DNA of 64,000 bases from NCBI RefSeq assembly GCF_004571135.1, contig NZ_SPSB01000003.1, positions 558,001-622,000 on the forward strand, given 5' to 3'. Positions 40,746-49,862 of this stretch are shown here, piece by piece. The notes below the pieces were generated by a model. It ran no database searches and was not told where the DNA came from. It worked only from the letters and a program-made list of their open reading frames with translations. Position numbers and translations under genes: made by a program. The DNA comes from Algoriphagus kandeliae. GTDB taxonomy: Bacteria > Bacteroidota > Bacteroidia > Cytophagales > Cyclobacteriaceae. Numbering within the stretch: position 1 is the stretch's first letter; each line of letters starts with the position of its first letter.

Positions 40746-41309
40746 ATGACCCAAGGAGCAAAAGATAAATGGATTGAAGCAGCCTATTCTGAATTTGCCT
40801 TATCAGGTCCCGAATTCAGCTTAAATGCGCTAGCAGAAAAGAGCAAATTGCCTAGAGCCTCGCTCTATTATCACTTTGATTCCAAAGAAGCACTAGGAGA
40901 AGAACTGCTGATTTTTCATCAGAAAAAAATCAATAGCTATCTATCAGAACTGAAAAAGGAGGTCAAAGACATCGTTCCTGATCTTTATAAAGTGATGTAT
41001 GCAAACAAAGAAGGAATTCTTTTCCATCGACAATTGCTCCTACACAGAGACCAAGACGAGTTTTTAGACATCTATAAAAAAGGGAATAATGAAGCCCTAA
41101 CCATACTTCTGCCACATATCAAGCAATTGTTCAGAACTACCGGTTCGGATGAAGATTTAATCCAATTTTACCACACGCTCACGGATACTTGGTATATCCG
41201 TGTCAACCCAAATGATTTCAACGTAGAAAATATGATTTCCGTGGCTATGGAAATCATGGAAAATACGCTTGGCCTTTTTTCAGGATTAATCATACAGAAA
41301 ACCCGCTAA
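40746..41309 (+). CDS. TetR-family transcriptional regulator
   Basis: A 187-residue repressor-like protein. The N-terminal three-helix DNA-binding domain spans about 5-50, with the recognition part LNALAEKSKLPRASLYYHFDSKEALGEEL. The C-terminal ligand domain is all-helical and unassigned. It is 155 bp upstream of the large arylsulfatase gene on the same strand and may control it; no dyad operator is clear between them. Confidence 0.85.
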   Translation: MTQGAKDKWIEAAYSEFALSGPEFSLNALAEKSKLPRASLYYHFDSKEALGEELLIFHQKKINSYLSELKKEVKDIVPDLYKVMYANKEGILFHRQLLLHRDQDEFLDIYKKGNNEALTILLPHIKQLFRTTGSDEDLIQFYHTLTDTWYIRVNPNDFNVENMISVAMEIMENTLGLFSGLIIQKTR

Positions 41310-41464
41310 GCTTAGGGTTTCATTAGCTAGAAATAAGTTCGCTTCTTCCAAAAAACTCTTTAGAATCTAGACAATGCTGTCCAAAATTTTTTAGCGACTC
41401 TTAGTATTTTGTGATTTAAGCAGCTTCACGTATATACTTTTAACAACAAGTAAAAGCCCTCTCT

Positions 41465-43843
41465 ATGAAAAAGCTAAATTTCATTACACTTGGATTTTTT
41501 TTCCTAATTGCCAGTTGCCAGGCTCCTGAAAAATCTTCAGACGAAAATGCGATTCCTTATCAAAAGGAAGAATGGAAAGGAGTCCAGGGAAAAACGCTGG
41601 CAGATTCTAAACCTTATTTCATAGGACCTCCGAAAGCACCGGAAGGCGCGCCCAATGTGTTGATAATTTTACTGGATGATGCTGGCTATTCCAATGCTTC
41701 TTCTTTTGGAGGGGTGATGCAAACTCCTACTTTTGACCGAATTGGAGATGAAGGCATCCGTTATACTCATTTTTCAGTGGCCGCTGTCTGTTCGCCGAGC
41801 CGTGGTTCCATTTTGACCGGGTATAATATCCATCAGATCGGAACGGGGATTATTTCTGAGTTTGCTACCGGCTATCCAGGCTATAATTCACAGATTGATT
41901 ACACCACTCCTTCCATCGCAAAAATACTTACCGAAAACGGCTATGCCACTGCGGCATTTGGAAAGTGGCATAATACACCTATGGAAGAGGCTTCACCGGC
42001 GGGTCCATTTGAAAGTTGGCCGACAGGAATGTGGGGGTTTGAGTATTTCTGGGGATTTCTGGGAGGGGAAACCAATCAATTTCATCCCCTACTCTATGAA
42101 AATACAACTGCCATTGAAACACCAAAAACCAATGCAGACGGCTCTACATTCCACCTTTCTCATGGCATGGCTGATCAAGCCATCAAATGGCTGGACAATT
42201 GGAAAGGCTTGAGAGAAAATCCATTCTTTATGTACTATGCCCCCGGAGCTGTGCATGCACCGATACAAGTTCCCGAAGAGTGGCGTGACAAATACAAGGG
42301 CAAATTCGATGAAGGTTGGCATGTCTACCAACAGGAATTATTAGAAAGACAGAAGAAACTAGGCTTGGTTCCCGAAAATGCCCAGTTGGTGGAATGGCCG
42401 GAGGTTATTCCCGAATGGGATTCATTTAGTGATGAGGGGAAGAAATATTTATCCCGACAAATGGAGGTAAATGCCGCCTTTATGGAACATGTAGACCATC
42501 ATATTGGCAGAGTGATTAACAGACTGGAAGAAATGGGTGAACTGGACAATACCTTGGTGATTTATCTGACTGCGGATAATGGGGTAACAGCTGAGGGAAC
42601 ACCTACCGGAACCTTTTCTGAGTTATTATTTCAAAATGGATTTCCTCCATTAACGATGGAACAACAATTGGAAAAATTGGAAGAGTTTGGAGGAATTGAA
42701 GAATGGGGCGGACCACATCTGGCTAATCATTATTCGGTTGGTTGGTCTTATGCTTCCTCTACCCCATTCCAATGGACCAAGCAAATAGCATCTCATTTTG
42801 GAGGAACTATTGCCGCAACTGCGATTCGGTATCCAAAGGCTATTAAGGCCAAAGGTGAATGGCGAAGACAATTCCAAAATATTACTGATATCGTCCCCAC
42901 CATATTGGAAGTGACCGGAGTACCAACACCTGACTATGTAAATGGGCAGAAAAGGATAGAATACCCTGGCAAATCCCTGACTTATGCTTGGAATGATCCT
43001 GATGCCAAAACCAATCATCCCACCCAATATTTTGAAATGACCGGCTTCATGGGGCTTTATCATGAGGGTTGGACAATTTCCGGAAAACCCTATCGGGTAC
43101 CTTGGTCGGTAGACCCGGAAGCTCTCAAGAATTTTGATCCTCTGAATACCGAATGGGAATTGTATAACATCAATGAAGACCCTATCCAATCGGTAAACTT
43201 GGCTGATCAATACCCTGAAAAGGTTAAAGAGTTAGAGGAATTATTCTGGAAAGAGGCCGAAAAGTACGATGTCTATCCCATCGGTGGGTCAATGGGTAGA
43301 GCTCTTCAACCTGAATCCAACCCGCAGCGGGCAGCAAAAAAATACTGGGAACTCACCCCAAATGTGTATCGGGTTCCAGAACTTGCAGGCCCTGAAATCA
43401 AATCTACTAATTACGAAATCAATGCATACCTCACTGCTACCAAACAAACTGAAGGGGTAATCTATGCAGTCGGGGAAAGACTAGGTGGTCAGGCGCTATT
43501 CATCAAAGACGGTAAGCTGAGGTATAGTTACTCCACCTTGGGACTATATTGGCATGACTTTAATGGAAATGTGCCAATTCCGGAAGGCGAGGTCAAAATC
43601 ACTCTAAAACACACCATGAAGGAAGCTCGACTGAATGGGCCTTCACTGGTAGAATTCTTTATTAATGATCAAAAGGTAGGTGAAATGGATATTATTGCCA
43701 CGGTCTATGCGGCCTTCACCGGTCACGAAACTTTTGATATCGGGCGAGACGAAGGTCTTCCTGTGAATGAAGAATATGAGCACTTAGGGAAATTTCCTTT
43801 CTCAAATGGGAAGCTCCATAAAGTGGTTTTTGAGATTGAATAA
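41465..43843 (+). CDS. Large arylsulfatase lipoprotein (AtsA-like)
   Basis: A 792-residue S1 sulfatase, lipoprotein (C18 in LIASC). After NVLIILLDDAGYSN, the formylglycine precursor is C109 in VCSPSRGSILTG, with NIHQIGTG next. Tandem IPEEWRDKYKGKFDEGW and TADNGVTAEG segments match the AtsA-like S1_4 type, which cleaves aryl sulfates and some alkyl/sugar sulfates. The last about 150 residues form an extra beta-sandwich (LamG/jellyroll-like) common in these long forms. It is the fifth sulfatase of the window, 24 kb from the others, behind a TetR gene. Confidence 0.9.
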   Translation: MKKLNFITLGFFFLIASCQAPEKSSDENAIPYQKEEWKGVQGKTLADSKPYFIGPPKAPEGAPNVLIILLDDAGYSNASSFGGVMQTPTFDRIGDEGIRYTHFSVAAVCSPSRGSILTGYNIHQIGTGIISEFATGYPGYNSQIDYTTPSIAKILTENGYATAAFGKWHNTPMEEASPAGPFESWPTGMWGFEYFWGFLGGETNQFHPLLYENTTAIETPKTNADGSTFHLSHGMADQAIKWLDNWKGLRENPFFMYYAPGAVHAPIQVPEEWRDKYKGKFDEGWHVYQQELLERQKKLGLVPENAQLVEWPEVIPEWDSFSDEGKKYLSRQMEVNAAFMEHVDHHIGRVINRLEEMGELDNTLVIYLTADNGVTAEGTPTGTFSELLFQNGFPPLTMEQQLEKLEEFGGIEEWGGPHLANHYSVGWSYASSTPFQWTKQIASHFGGTIAATAIRYPKAIKAKGEWRRQFQNITDIVPTILEVTGVPTPDYVNGQKRIEYPGKSLTYAWNDPDAKTNHPTQYFEMTGFMGLYHEGWTISGKPYRVPWSVDPEALKNFDPLNTEWELYNINEDPIQSVNLADQYPEKVKELEELFWKEAEKYDVYPIGGSMGRALQPESNPQRAAKKYWELTPNVYRVPELAGPEIKSTNYEINAYLTATKQTEGVIYAVGERLGGQALFIKDGKLRYSYSTLGLYWHDFNGNVPIPEGEVKITLKHTMKEARLNGPSLVEFFINDQKVGEMDIIATVYAAFTGHETFDIGRDEGLPVNEEYEHLGKFPFSNGKLHKVVFEIE

Positions 43844-44360
43844 AAATCGAGGCTTTTGCAGACAGGTTTTAAAAATTAGGATTTTGGATTTCCGCTGACC
43901 CTCCTGCAAACCCTTAAATTCAAAAACATCCCCTGAGTTCCTTTTTGGGCTTTCTTTTCTTCTTTTTTTGAGCTTTTTACCATATCGACACCCCTGATTT
44001 AGGTCAAATTGTGGATTTCTTTATACAATTCGAGGGTCTAGGATTTGAAATTTTCAATACTAAAAATGATCACTATTGAGGGATTCTCCCAAGGAAAGAG
44101 CTAGCTAATCGCTTCTTTCCCAGTGTTCCTTCGCTATGGGAAAAGGAGTAGCGTGAAGCTTTATTTTCCAACCGGAAAATCAGAGAAGTTCTGGGATTCA
44201 AAGAGAGGCAAAATTATGTGAAGGGGAATAGTTAACCCTTAATTATCCCATATAAATATTTCGCCTTTGATCTGAAAATAGAGTTCTCAAAGTAGCCTCG
44301 GGCCCCTTTTTCAAAATTTTCAACTAACTTAAAGCTGAACAACAATAAACCTATTGATTT
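43844..44360. other. 517-bp intergenic region with hairpins before the sugar-acid operon
   Basis: No protein gene is visible. TTTCCCA (44116-44122) pairs with TGGGAAA (44137-44143), while the overlapping CGCTA (44132-44136) can pair with TAGCG (44149-44153), so the two stems exclude each other. ATTTTCC-AACC-GGAAAAT (44163-44180) is a perfect hairpin. A GGGGAATA-rich segment and TATAAATATTTC follow near 44235-44265. This looks like a long leader or regulatory region; no riboswitch class is recognised. Confidence 0.45.
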
Positions 44361-45248
44361 ATGCGATTAGCCATTCATAATTGGATGCGGGCGGAAACGC
44401 TGGAGAGTACTTTGAAGCGAATTTCAGCGCTCGGATATACCCATTTAGAAATACAGGGCGCCCCCGAAATGTATGATACACAAGAGGTGAAAGAGCTGCT
44501 TGAAAAATACGGAATCCAATGTTGGGGTTCGGTCACCCTCATGCTTGAAGAACGAAACCTCTTAGCTAAGGACCCTGATCAGCGCAAACGCTCCGTACAA
44601 TATGTTTTAGACCTTGCTCAAATGGTCAAGGATTTGGGAGGAAAAGTGATTTCCTTGGTGCCCGCTACCGTAGGTAAAATCATCCCGGACGCACGCCCTG
44701 AAGAGGAATGGGAATGGGCTGTAGAAGGAGTCAAACAAGTATATGAATTTACCGAAGCCAATGGTCTTCGAATCGGGATCGAACCAATCAATCGATTTGA
44801 AACCTACTTCATCAATCGAGGTGATCAAGCATTGGCTTTGGCTGAAGCTGTAGGCCCGAATTGCGGGGTATGTTTGGATACTTTCCACATGAATATTGAA
44901 GAAGTGGACATGTTTGCAACTATGAAGCGAATGGGTTCCAGATTGGTGAATTTCCATGTTGCTGACAACAACCGTATGGCTCCAGGAATGGGTAAACTAG
45001 ACTGGAAACGGATCATGAGTACCTTGGCTGAAATTGGCTATGATGAAACGCTTTCAGTTGAATTCTGTCCTCCTATAGATCGTACCCCAGCCAACCCTTA
45101 TCCAAATTCTATCGATGAAGCACCGGAAGGATTGAGCGAGGAGCAGTTGAAGTTTTTACAAGATCATGGAAGTACAGCCATTACAGAGGATTTTTATTCC
45201 ATGCTTACTCAGCGATCAGCAGACCTTTTAAAGCCTTACCTATCATGA
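44361..45248 (+). CDS. Sugar phosphate isomerase/epimerase (xylose-isomerase-like TIM barrel)
   Basis: A 295-residue cytoplasmic TIM-barrel metal enzyme. Metal ligands typical of the family are in IGIEPINRFE, CLDTFHMNIEE, NFHVADNNRMAPGMGKLDW and LSVEFCPP, the Glu-Asp-His-Glu set of tagatose/psicose 3-epimerase-like proteins. Exact sugar unknown. It is the first gene of a four-gene operon (ATGA overlap with the next) of sugar-acid type, so it probably isomerises a keto sugar feeding or following the dehydratase. Confidence 0.88.
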   Translation: MRLAIHNWMRAETLESTLKRISALGYTHLEIQGAPEMYDTQEVKELLEKYGIQCWGSVTLMLEERNLLAKDPDQRKRSVQYVLDLAQMVKDLGGKVISLVPATVGKIIPDARPEEEWEWAVEGVKQVYEFTEANGLRIGIEPINRFETYFINRGDQALALAEAVGPNCGVCLDTFHMNIEEVDMFATMKRMGSRLVNFHVADNNRMAPGMGKLDWKRIMSTLAEIGYDETLSVEFCPPIDRTPANPYPNSIDEAPEGLSEEQLKFLQDHGSTAITEDFYSMLTQRSADLLKPYLS

Positions 45249-46408
45249 AGATCGTCAACATAGAGGCTTATTGGTTGCGCTGTCCTATTCCCAAGGAAAA
45301 GCAACATCGCTCCGATTATGGACTGTTGACCAATTTCGACATGACTTTGGTTGTGGTTACCACCGATACAGGCTTGCAAGGCTTTGGAGAGGCAAAAGCA
45401 GCTGTAGGTTCTTCAGGTTCCTGCGCCAGCATCGTGAGTTGTATTGAGCATGAACTCAAACCTGCTCTTATTGGTCAGGATGCAGGAGAAATTAATCGAA
45501 TTTGGGAGATCGTTTACAATGGAACAAGAGACCATTATGCCCTTTCCAGAGGCCGTAAATTCCCGATTTTAGGAAGAAGAGGATTGACTATTTCAGCTTT
45601 GAGTGGAATCGATACTGCCTTATGGGATATCAAAGGAAAATCCTTGGGTGCCCCGATTGTGGATCTTTTAGGAGGAAGCTGTCGCGATAAAATGCCAGCC
45701 TATGCAAGTGGGGGATGGGCCAATACCGAAGCCATAGGAGAACAATTATTGGGCTATACCGAAAAAGGATTTTCCGGAGTCAAGATGCGTGTCGGGGTAA
45801 TGGATGAAAGTGTGGGAGAAAGCATCAAACGAGTGAAAGCTGCCCGGGAAGCACTCCCTGATCATATCAAATTGATGACGGATGCTCATGGCACCTTCAG
45901 CGTTCCAGAGGCCAAACAGTTTTGTAGAGGGGTTGCAGATTGTAATCTGTATTGGTTTGAAGAACCTATCAGCCCGGATAATAAAATAGGAACTGCGGAA
46001 GTTCGGGCTAGCACCCATATTCCTATTGCTGCAGGGGAAAGTGAATACACCGCCTTCGATGTAAGGGACCTGATTGGTGAGAAAGCCTTGGATGTGATTC
46101 AGCCTGATTGCGCCATCATAGGTGGAATTACAGAAGCGATGCGTGTTGCTCAATTGGCTCATACCTATCAATTGGAACTAGCACCTCACTGTTGGGGATC
46201 TGCTTTTTCCTTCATGGCAGGGGCTTCCGTTGCCTTTGCTTCCCCTTCAGCCAATGTCATTGAATTTTCCTTGGGAGGAAATCCGATGATGTATGATTTA
46301 GTGAAGGAAAAAATCAGTGTCGACCAGGATGGCATGCTGGCAAAACCGGATAAACCCGGATTGGGATTGACCCCCAATTGGGATTTTGTAAACGAATTCA
46401 AACAATAA
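45245..46408 (+). CDS. Mandelate racemase/enolase superfamily sugar-acid dehydratase
   Basis: A 387-residue Mg-dependent enzyme. Barrel motifs: the base pair segment GVKMRVG (K-x-R), metal ligands in LMTDAHGTFS, YWFEEPISPDN and IAAGESEYTAFD, and a D-H dyad from DVIQPDCAIIGG and LAPHCWGSAFSF. This is the mandelate-racemase subgroup layout used by galactonate, gluconate and fuconate dehydratases. It overlaps the isomerase gene by 4 bp and precedes the VOC gene by 4 bp. Substrate cannot be fixed from sequence. Confidence 0.87.
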   Translation: MKIVNIEAYWLRCPIPKEKQHRSDYGLLTNFDMTLVVVTTDTGLQGFGEAKAAVGSSGSCASIVSCIEHELKPALIGQDAGEINRIWEIVYNGTRDHYALSRGRKFPILGRRGLTISALSGIDTALWDIKGKSLGAPIVDLLGGSCRDKMPAYASGGWANTEAIGEQLLGYTEKGFSGVKMRVGVMDESVGESIKRVKAAREALPDHIKLMTDAHGTFSVPEAKQFCRGVADCNLYWFEEPISPDNKIGTAEVRASTHIPIAAGESEYTAFDVRDLIGEKALDVIQPDCAIIGGITEAMRVAQLAHTYQLELAPHCWGSAFSFMAGASVAFASPSANVIEFSLGGNPMMYDLVKEKISVDQDGMLAKPDKPGLGLTPNWDFVNEFKQ

Positions 46409-46412
46409 AATC

Positions 46413-46904
46413 ATGGCAAAAGCAATACAAATCAATCACATCGCCTTAGTGGTAAGCAATTTGGAAGAGGCTTGTGAGTTTTATGAAAAGGAATTGGGGA
46501 TGGAACCAATCCCTGCATTTTTATTTGACTATCCGACCGCTTTCTTCAAGATCAATGAAGACCAACAACTACACCTGACCGAATGGGATGATGTATATTC
46601 TTTCCGGGGACACATGTGTCTGCAAGTAGATGATATCAATGCCATCTATTGGCGAATGAAGGAACTGGGAGTAATTGACGTCAATCCTTGGGGCTATGTA
46701 CGACAATTACCCGATGGACCGATTCAGATGTTTGTTCGGGATCCATCTGGAAATCTGCTTGAGCTTTCCTCTGCTCCAGATGCGAAAATTGACCCTAGGA
46801 TATTTGAAGACGAACTGTTCAAGCCTGGGATTTATGTTTCCGGTAGAAATGATTTCCGAGGCTACAAGTCCAAAGATGCCACCCTTTACCATAAGAATAA
46901 ATGA
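46413..46904 (+). CDS. VOC (glyoxalase/bleomycin-resistance) family protein
   Basis: A 163-residue two-module VOC protein. Candidate metal ligands: H9 in INHIALVV, the Glu of HLTEWDD, H69-type His of FRGHMCLQVDD, and the Glu of GNLLELSS. Active members are lyases, epimerases or dioxygenases of small metal-bound enolates. Its place between dehydratase and dehydrogenase suggests an epimerase or lyase in the same route. It overlaps the next gene by 4 bp. Confidence 0.82.
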   Translation: MAKAIQINHIALVVSNLEEACEFYEKELGMEPIPAFLFDYPTAFFKINEDQQLHLTEWDDVYSFRGHMCLQVDDINAIYWRMKELGVIDVNPWGYVRQLPDGPIQMFVRDPSGNLLELSSAPDAKIDPRIFEDELFKPGIYVSGRNDFRGYKSKDATLYHKNK

Positions 46905-47860
46905 AGCAAAAGATTTTGCTTTTGGAGACCTTGGCAGAGGAAGCCATGGAAATACTCCTTGCGGCTAATTCCTATGAGGTGATTTTCGCCTTTAATGAGG
47001 AAGTCTTGCAAGCAGCCATTGAAGAAGGAAATATCCAAGCCATCATCACCCGAGGAAAAGGTCAGGTCCGAGCCAATTTGATGGACCAAATCCCCAGTCT
47101 TCAACTAATTGCGCGAGCTGGAGTTGGCTTGGATAATATCGATGTTGATGAGGCTTCCAAACGGAAAATAAAAGTCGTCAATGCGCCCAATAGCAATGCC
47201 AATACTATTGCTGAACATACCATAAGCCTTATTCTCAATCTACAGCGAAACATGTATACCGCATTTTCCATGGTCAAGGAAGGACGCTGGAAAGATCGAG
47301 GAAATTATGTAGGCGATGAGGTTCATGGCAAAACGCTTGGAATTTTGGGAATGGGAAACATCGGAAAAAAGGTCGCTAAAATTGCCGAGGCATTGGGAGT
47401 GAAAGTTTGTTATTGGAGTGCTTTTAAGGAAGATGTACCCTACCCTATACTTTCCCTTCAGGAAGTATTGAATAATTCAGATATTATCAGTCTCCACCTT
47501 CCTCTCACTTCAGAAACTGAAAATTTGATCAATTCAGAAGCATTGGCACAAATGAAAAAAGGCGCACTTCTGATTAATACTGCAAGAGGAAAAATCATAG
47601 ATCAAAAAGCTTTAAATGAAGCTTTGGAATCAGGGAAATTAGGAGGTTTTGCGGCTGATGTTTTGGCGGTAGAACCGCCAGAAGCGGATGAGCCTTTGAT
47701 CAAACATCCAAATACATTAATTACTGCGCATGTTGGAAGCTTGACAAAAACCACCTACACTCAAATGTGTACCATGACGGTTGAGAATACGCTGGCTATT
47801 TTGAATCGAAAGGAATCATCCCCCAATTGCATTTTCAATCGAAAAGCTTTGGGAATTTAA
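46901..47860 (+). CDS. D-2-hydroxyacid dehydrogenase (phosphoglycerate-dehydrogenase-like)
   Basis: A 319-residue NAD-dependent enzyme reducing 2-oxo acids or oxidising D-2-hydroxy acids. The Rossmann motif is LGMGNIGKKVAKIAE; catalytic residues are R229 in NTARGKIID, the Glu of AVEPPE and the His of TAHVGS. It is ATGA-coupled to the VOC gene and ends the operon, consistent with handling a 2-keto product of the dehydratase. Confidence 0.9.
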   Translation: MKQKILLLETLAEEAMEILLAANSYEVIFAFNEEVLQAAIEEGNIQAIITRGKGQVRANLMDQIPSLQLIARAGVGLDNIDVDEASKRKIKVVNAPNSNANTIAEHTISLILNLQRNMYTAFSMVKEGRWKDRGNYVGDEVHGKTLGILGMGNIGKKVAKIAEALGVKVCYWSAFKEDVPYPILSLQEVLNNSDIISLHLPLTSETENLINSEALAQMKKGALLINTARGKIIDQKALNEALESGKLGGFAADVLAVEPPEADEPLIKHPNTLITAHVGSLTKTTYTQMCTMTVENTLAILNRKESSPNCIFNRKALGI

Positions 47861-47910
47861 TTTTCAAGAATTAATCAACCCCTAGAAAAACACCATTATT
47901 TAAATTTGCC

Positions 47911-48837
47911 ATGCGTTTTATTTTAATGCTTTGTTGCCTTTCAATTCTTTTTGCTTGCACCCAAAAGCAGGAGAAAAAGGAAGAAATAGAAAAGGAAACT
48001 TCCTTTACCACTCCATTGGGTAAAACCTACGAAATCCCCCAACCCTCTGAAAAGAGTATAGCCCAATATAATGAAGCAAAGGCAACTTACCTAGCCAATC
48101 CGGAAGATGTGGAAGCCTTGATTTGGTATGGTCGAAGGGCAGCTTATTTGGGTCAATACCAAGAAGCAATTTCTATCTATAGCAAAGGAATAGAAAAATT
48201 CCCTCAAGACCCCCGACTCTATCGACATAGAGGCCATCGCTATATCTCCATTCGAGAATATGATCAAGCGATCGCAGATTTAGAAAAGGCTGCCGAGTTG
48301 ATTCAAGGAACAACCAATGAAATAGAACCGGATGGCATGCCCAATGCCTTGAATATTCCTGTGAGTACCCTTCATGGGAATATTTACTACCATTTAGGCT
48401 TAGCCTACTACCTCAAGCAGAATTACCAAAAAGCCTTTGAGGCTTATCTGAAATGTCGAGAAAGCGGTAGTAATTACGATAATATTGTATCCAGCACGCA
48501 TTGGCTGTATATGATTCAGCAAAGGATGGGAAATCCCGAAAAAGCAGATTCCCTTTTGGCACCGATTCACAAAGACTCAACTGTGATTGAAAACCAAAGC
48601 TATGCCGACCTTTGCCGACTTTACAAAGGTTGGATTCCTGTAGATTCACTGATTCAAACTGGCCCAGGTAACCCTTCCAATGATGCTATCCGCTATGGCG
48701 TTGCGAATTGGTATTTATATCATGGAGACACGGCTCAAGCCAGATTACTTATGGAGGAATTGTTGGATAGCCAAGCATTCTCTTCCTTTGGCTATTTGGC
48801 AGCCGAAAGTGACTGGATTCAGTTTTTTGAGAAATGA
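47911..48837 (+). CDS. TPR-repeat lipoprotein
   Basis: A 308-residue lipoprotein (C16 in SILFAC). Two clear TPR units lie at about 70-140 (YLGQYQEAISIYSKGIEKFP and SIREYDQAIADLEKAAEL); another weaker one is near 165-200 (KQNYQKAFEAYLKC). TPRs hold protein partners; none can be named. It is coupled by an ATGA overlap to the DAAO-type oxidase and follows the sugar-acid operon by 50 bp. Confidence 0.8.
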   Translation: MRFILMLCCLSILFACTQKQEKKEEIEKETSFTTPLGKTYEIPQPSEKSIAQYNEAKATYLANPEDVEALIWYGRRAAYLGQYQEAISIYSKGIEKFPQDPRLYRHRGHRYISIREYDQAIADLEKAAELIQGTTNEIEPDGMPNALNIPVSTLHGNIYYHLGLAYYLKQNYQKAFEAYLKCRESGSNYDNIVSSTHWLYMIQQRMGNPEKADSLLAPIHKDSTVIENQSYADLCRLYKGWIPVDSLIQTGPGNPSNDAIRYGVANWYLYHGDTAQARLLMEELLDSQAFSSFGYLAAESDWIQFFEK

Positions 48838-49775
48838 AATCCGTAACAGTTATCGGGTCAGGGATTATTGGACTAACCTCTGCAATTGCCCTTCAAGAGC
48901 AAGGTTTTCAAGTTCGCATTGTTGCCAAAGAGCGATTTGATAAGACCCTTTCCAATAAAGTAGGGGCAGTTTGGTTTCCCTATGCCATTGAACCTTTAAA
49001 GAAGTCTAGTCTATGGGCCGCCCAATCTTTTGACCGATATAAAAAAGAAGCTGGAATTGCTCCCGGTATTTCTTTTGTTCCTTTTCTTAATGCCTATGTA
49101 GATGAAAGCAAAGAAGATTGGGTCGATCAATTACCGCCGGGAACTGTCAGAAAAGCAAGACCTGATGAATTACCCAATGGGATGGAAAAAGGGTTCATTG
49201 CAGATGTTCCCCTTGCCGAACCTCCACTTTATCTTCCTTATTTGTTCGAAAAGTTTTTAAGCTTGGGAGGAAGCTATGAGCAAAAAACGCTAGCAAGTAT
49301 GGTTGAGGTTGCCGGCCTGGATTCATGGGTAATTAATTGTACGGGTCTTGGTGCAAGAGCATTATGTCAGGACGAAGATCTTCATCCTATGCGTGGACAG
49401 ATCCTTCGGGCAGAAAAACTTACGGTTCCTTCTTTCGCTGATCCCACCAAAAAAGGAGCCCTCTCTTATATCATCAACCGAAGTCAGGATTCGGTCATTG
49501 GAGGTACAGACTATGATGATGACTGGAATGAATCTATTGATCCAAAAGACACTGATTTGATTTTAAGTCGACTTAAGACCTTTGGAATTAGAAAGAATCC
49601 TGAGATTCTGGAAGTGATTGTAGGGCTTAGGCCAAAACGCAGTGCCGTCAGATTCGAATTTGATCCCGATTTCCCGAATGTCTTTCATAATTATGGACAT
49701 GGAGGAGCTGGATTTACTGTAGCTTGGGGATGTGCCTTAGAGCTTTCCGAAATTCTTTCTCAAAAGACCAGATAG
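48834..49775 (+). CDS. FAD-dependent oxidoreductase, D-amino-acid-oxidase-like
   Basis: A 313-residue cytoplasmic flavoprotein of the DAAO family. FAD motif VIGSGIIGLTSAIALQEQG, then VGAVWFPY, VINCTGLGARAL, a PMRGQILRAE segment and the C-terminal GLRPKRSAVRFE with NYGHGGAGFTVAWGCALEL, all characteristic of D-amino-acid and D-aspartate oxidases. Oxidises a D-amino acid to a keto acid with H2O2. ATGA overlap with the TPR gene. Confidence 0.85.
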   Translation: MKSVTVIGSGIIGLTSAIALQEQGFQVRIVAKERFDKTLSNKVGAVWFPYAIEPLKKSSLWAAQSFDRYKKEAGIAPGISFVPFLNAYVDESKEDWVDQLPPGTVRKARPDELPNGMEKGFIADVPLAEPPLYLPYLFEKFLSLGGSYEQKTLASMVEVAGLDSWVINCTGLGARALCQDEDLHPMRGQILRAEKLTVPSFADPTKKGALSYIINRSQDSVIGGTDYDDDWNESIDPKDTDLILSRLKTFGIRKNPEILEVIVGLRPKRSAVRFEFDPDFPNVFHNYGHGGAGFTVAWGCALELSEILSQKTR

Positions 49776-49777
49776 AC

Positions 49778-49798
49778 AAGTTCACAAAGGAACTTTTA
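49778..49798 (+). terminator. Weak terminator-like hairpin
   Basis: AAGTTC and GAACTT pair around ACAAAG, followed by TT, three bases after the oxidase stop. Short, so efficiency is doubtful. Confidence 0.4.
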
Positions 49799-49862
49799 GA
49801 GGAAGCTAAAACCTGTATCTAATATTGGGAAAACATAACAATTACTTTTATACTGGTTCTAG

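Noticed and set aside
47901-47908. TAAATTTG, matching the Bacteroidota -7 box TAnnTTTG
   Set aside because: Only 2 bp from the ATG and without a -33 TTG; would give a leaderless mRNA. Probably chance in AT-rich DNA.
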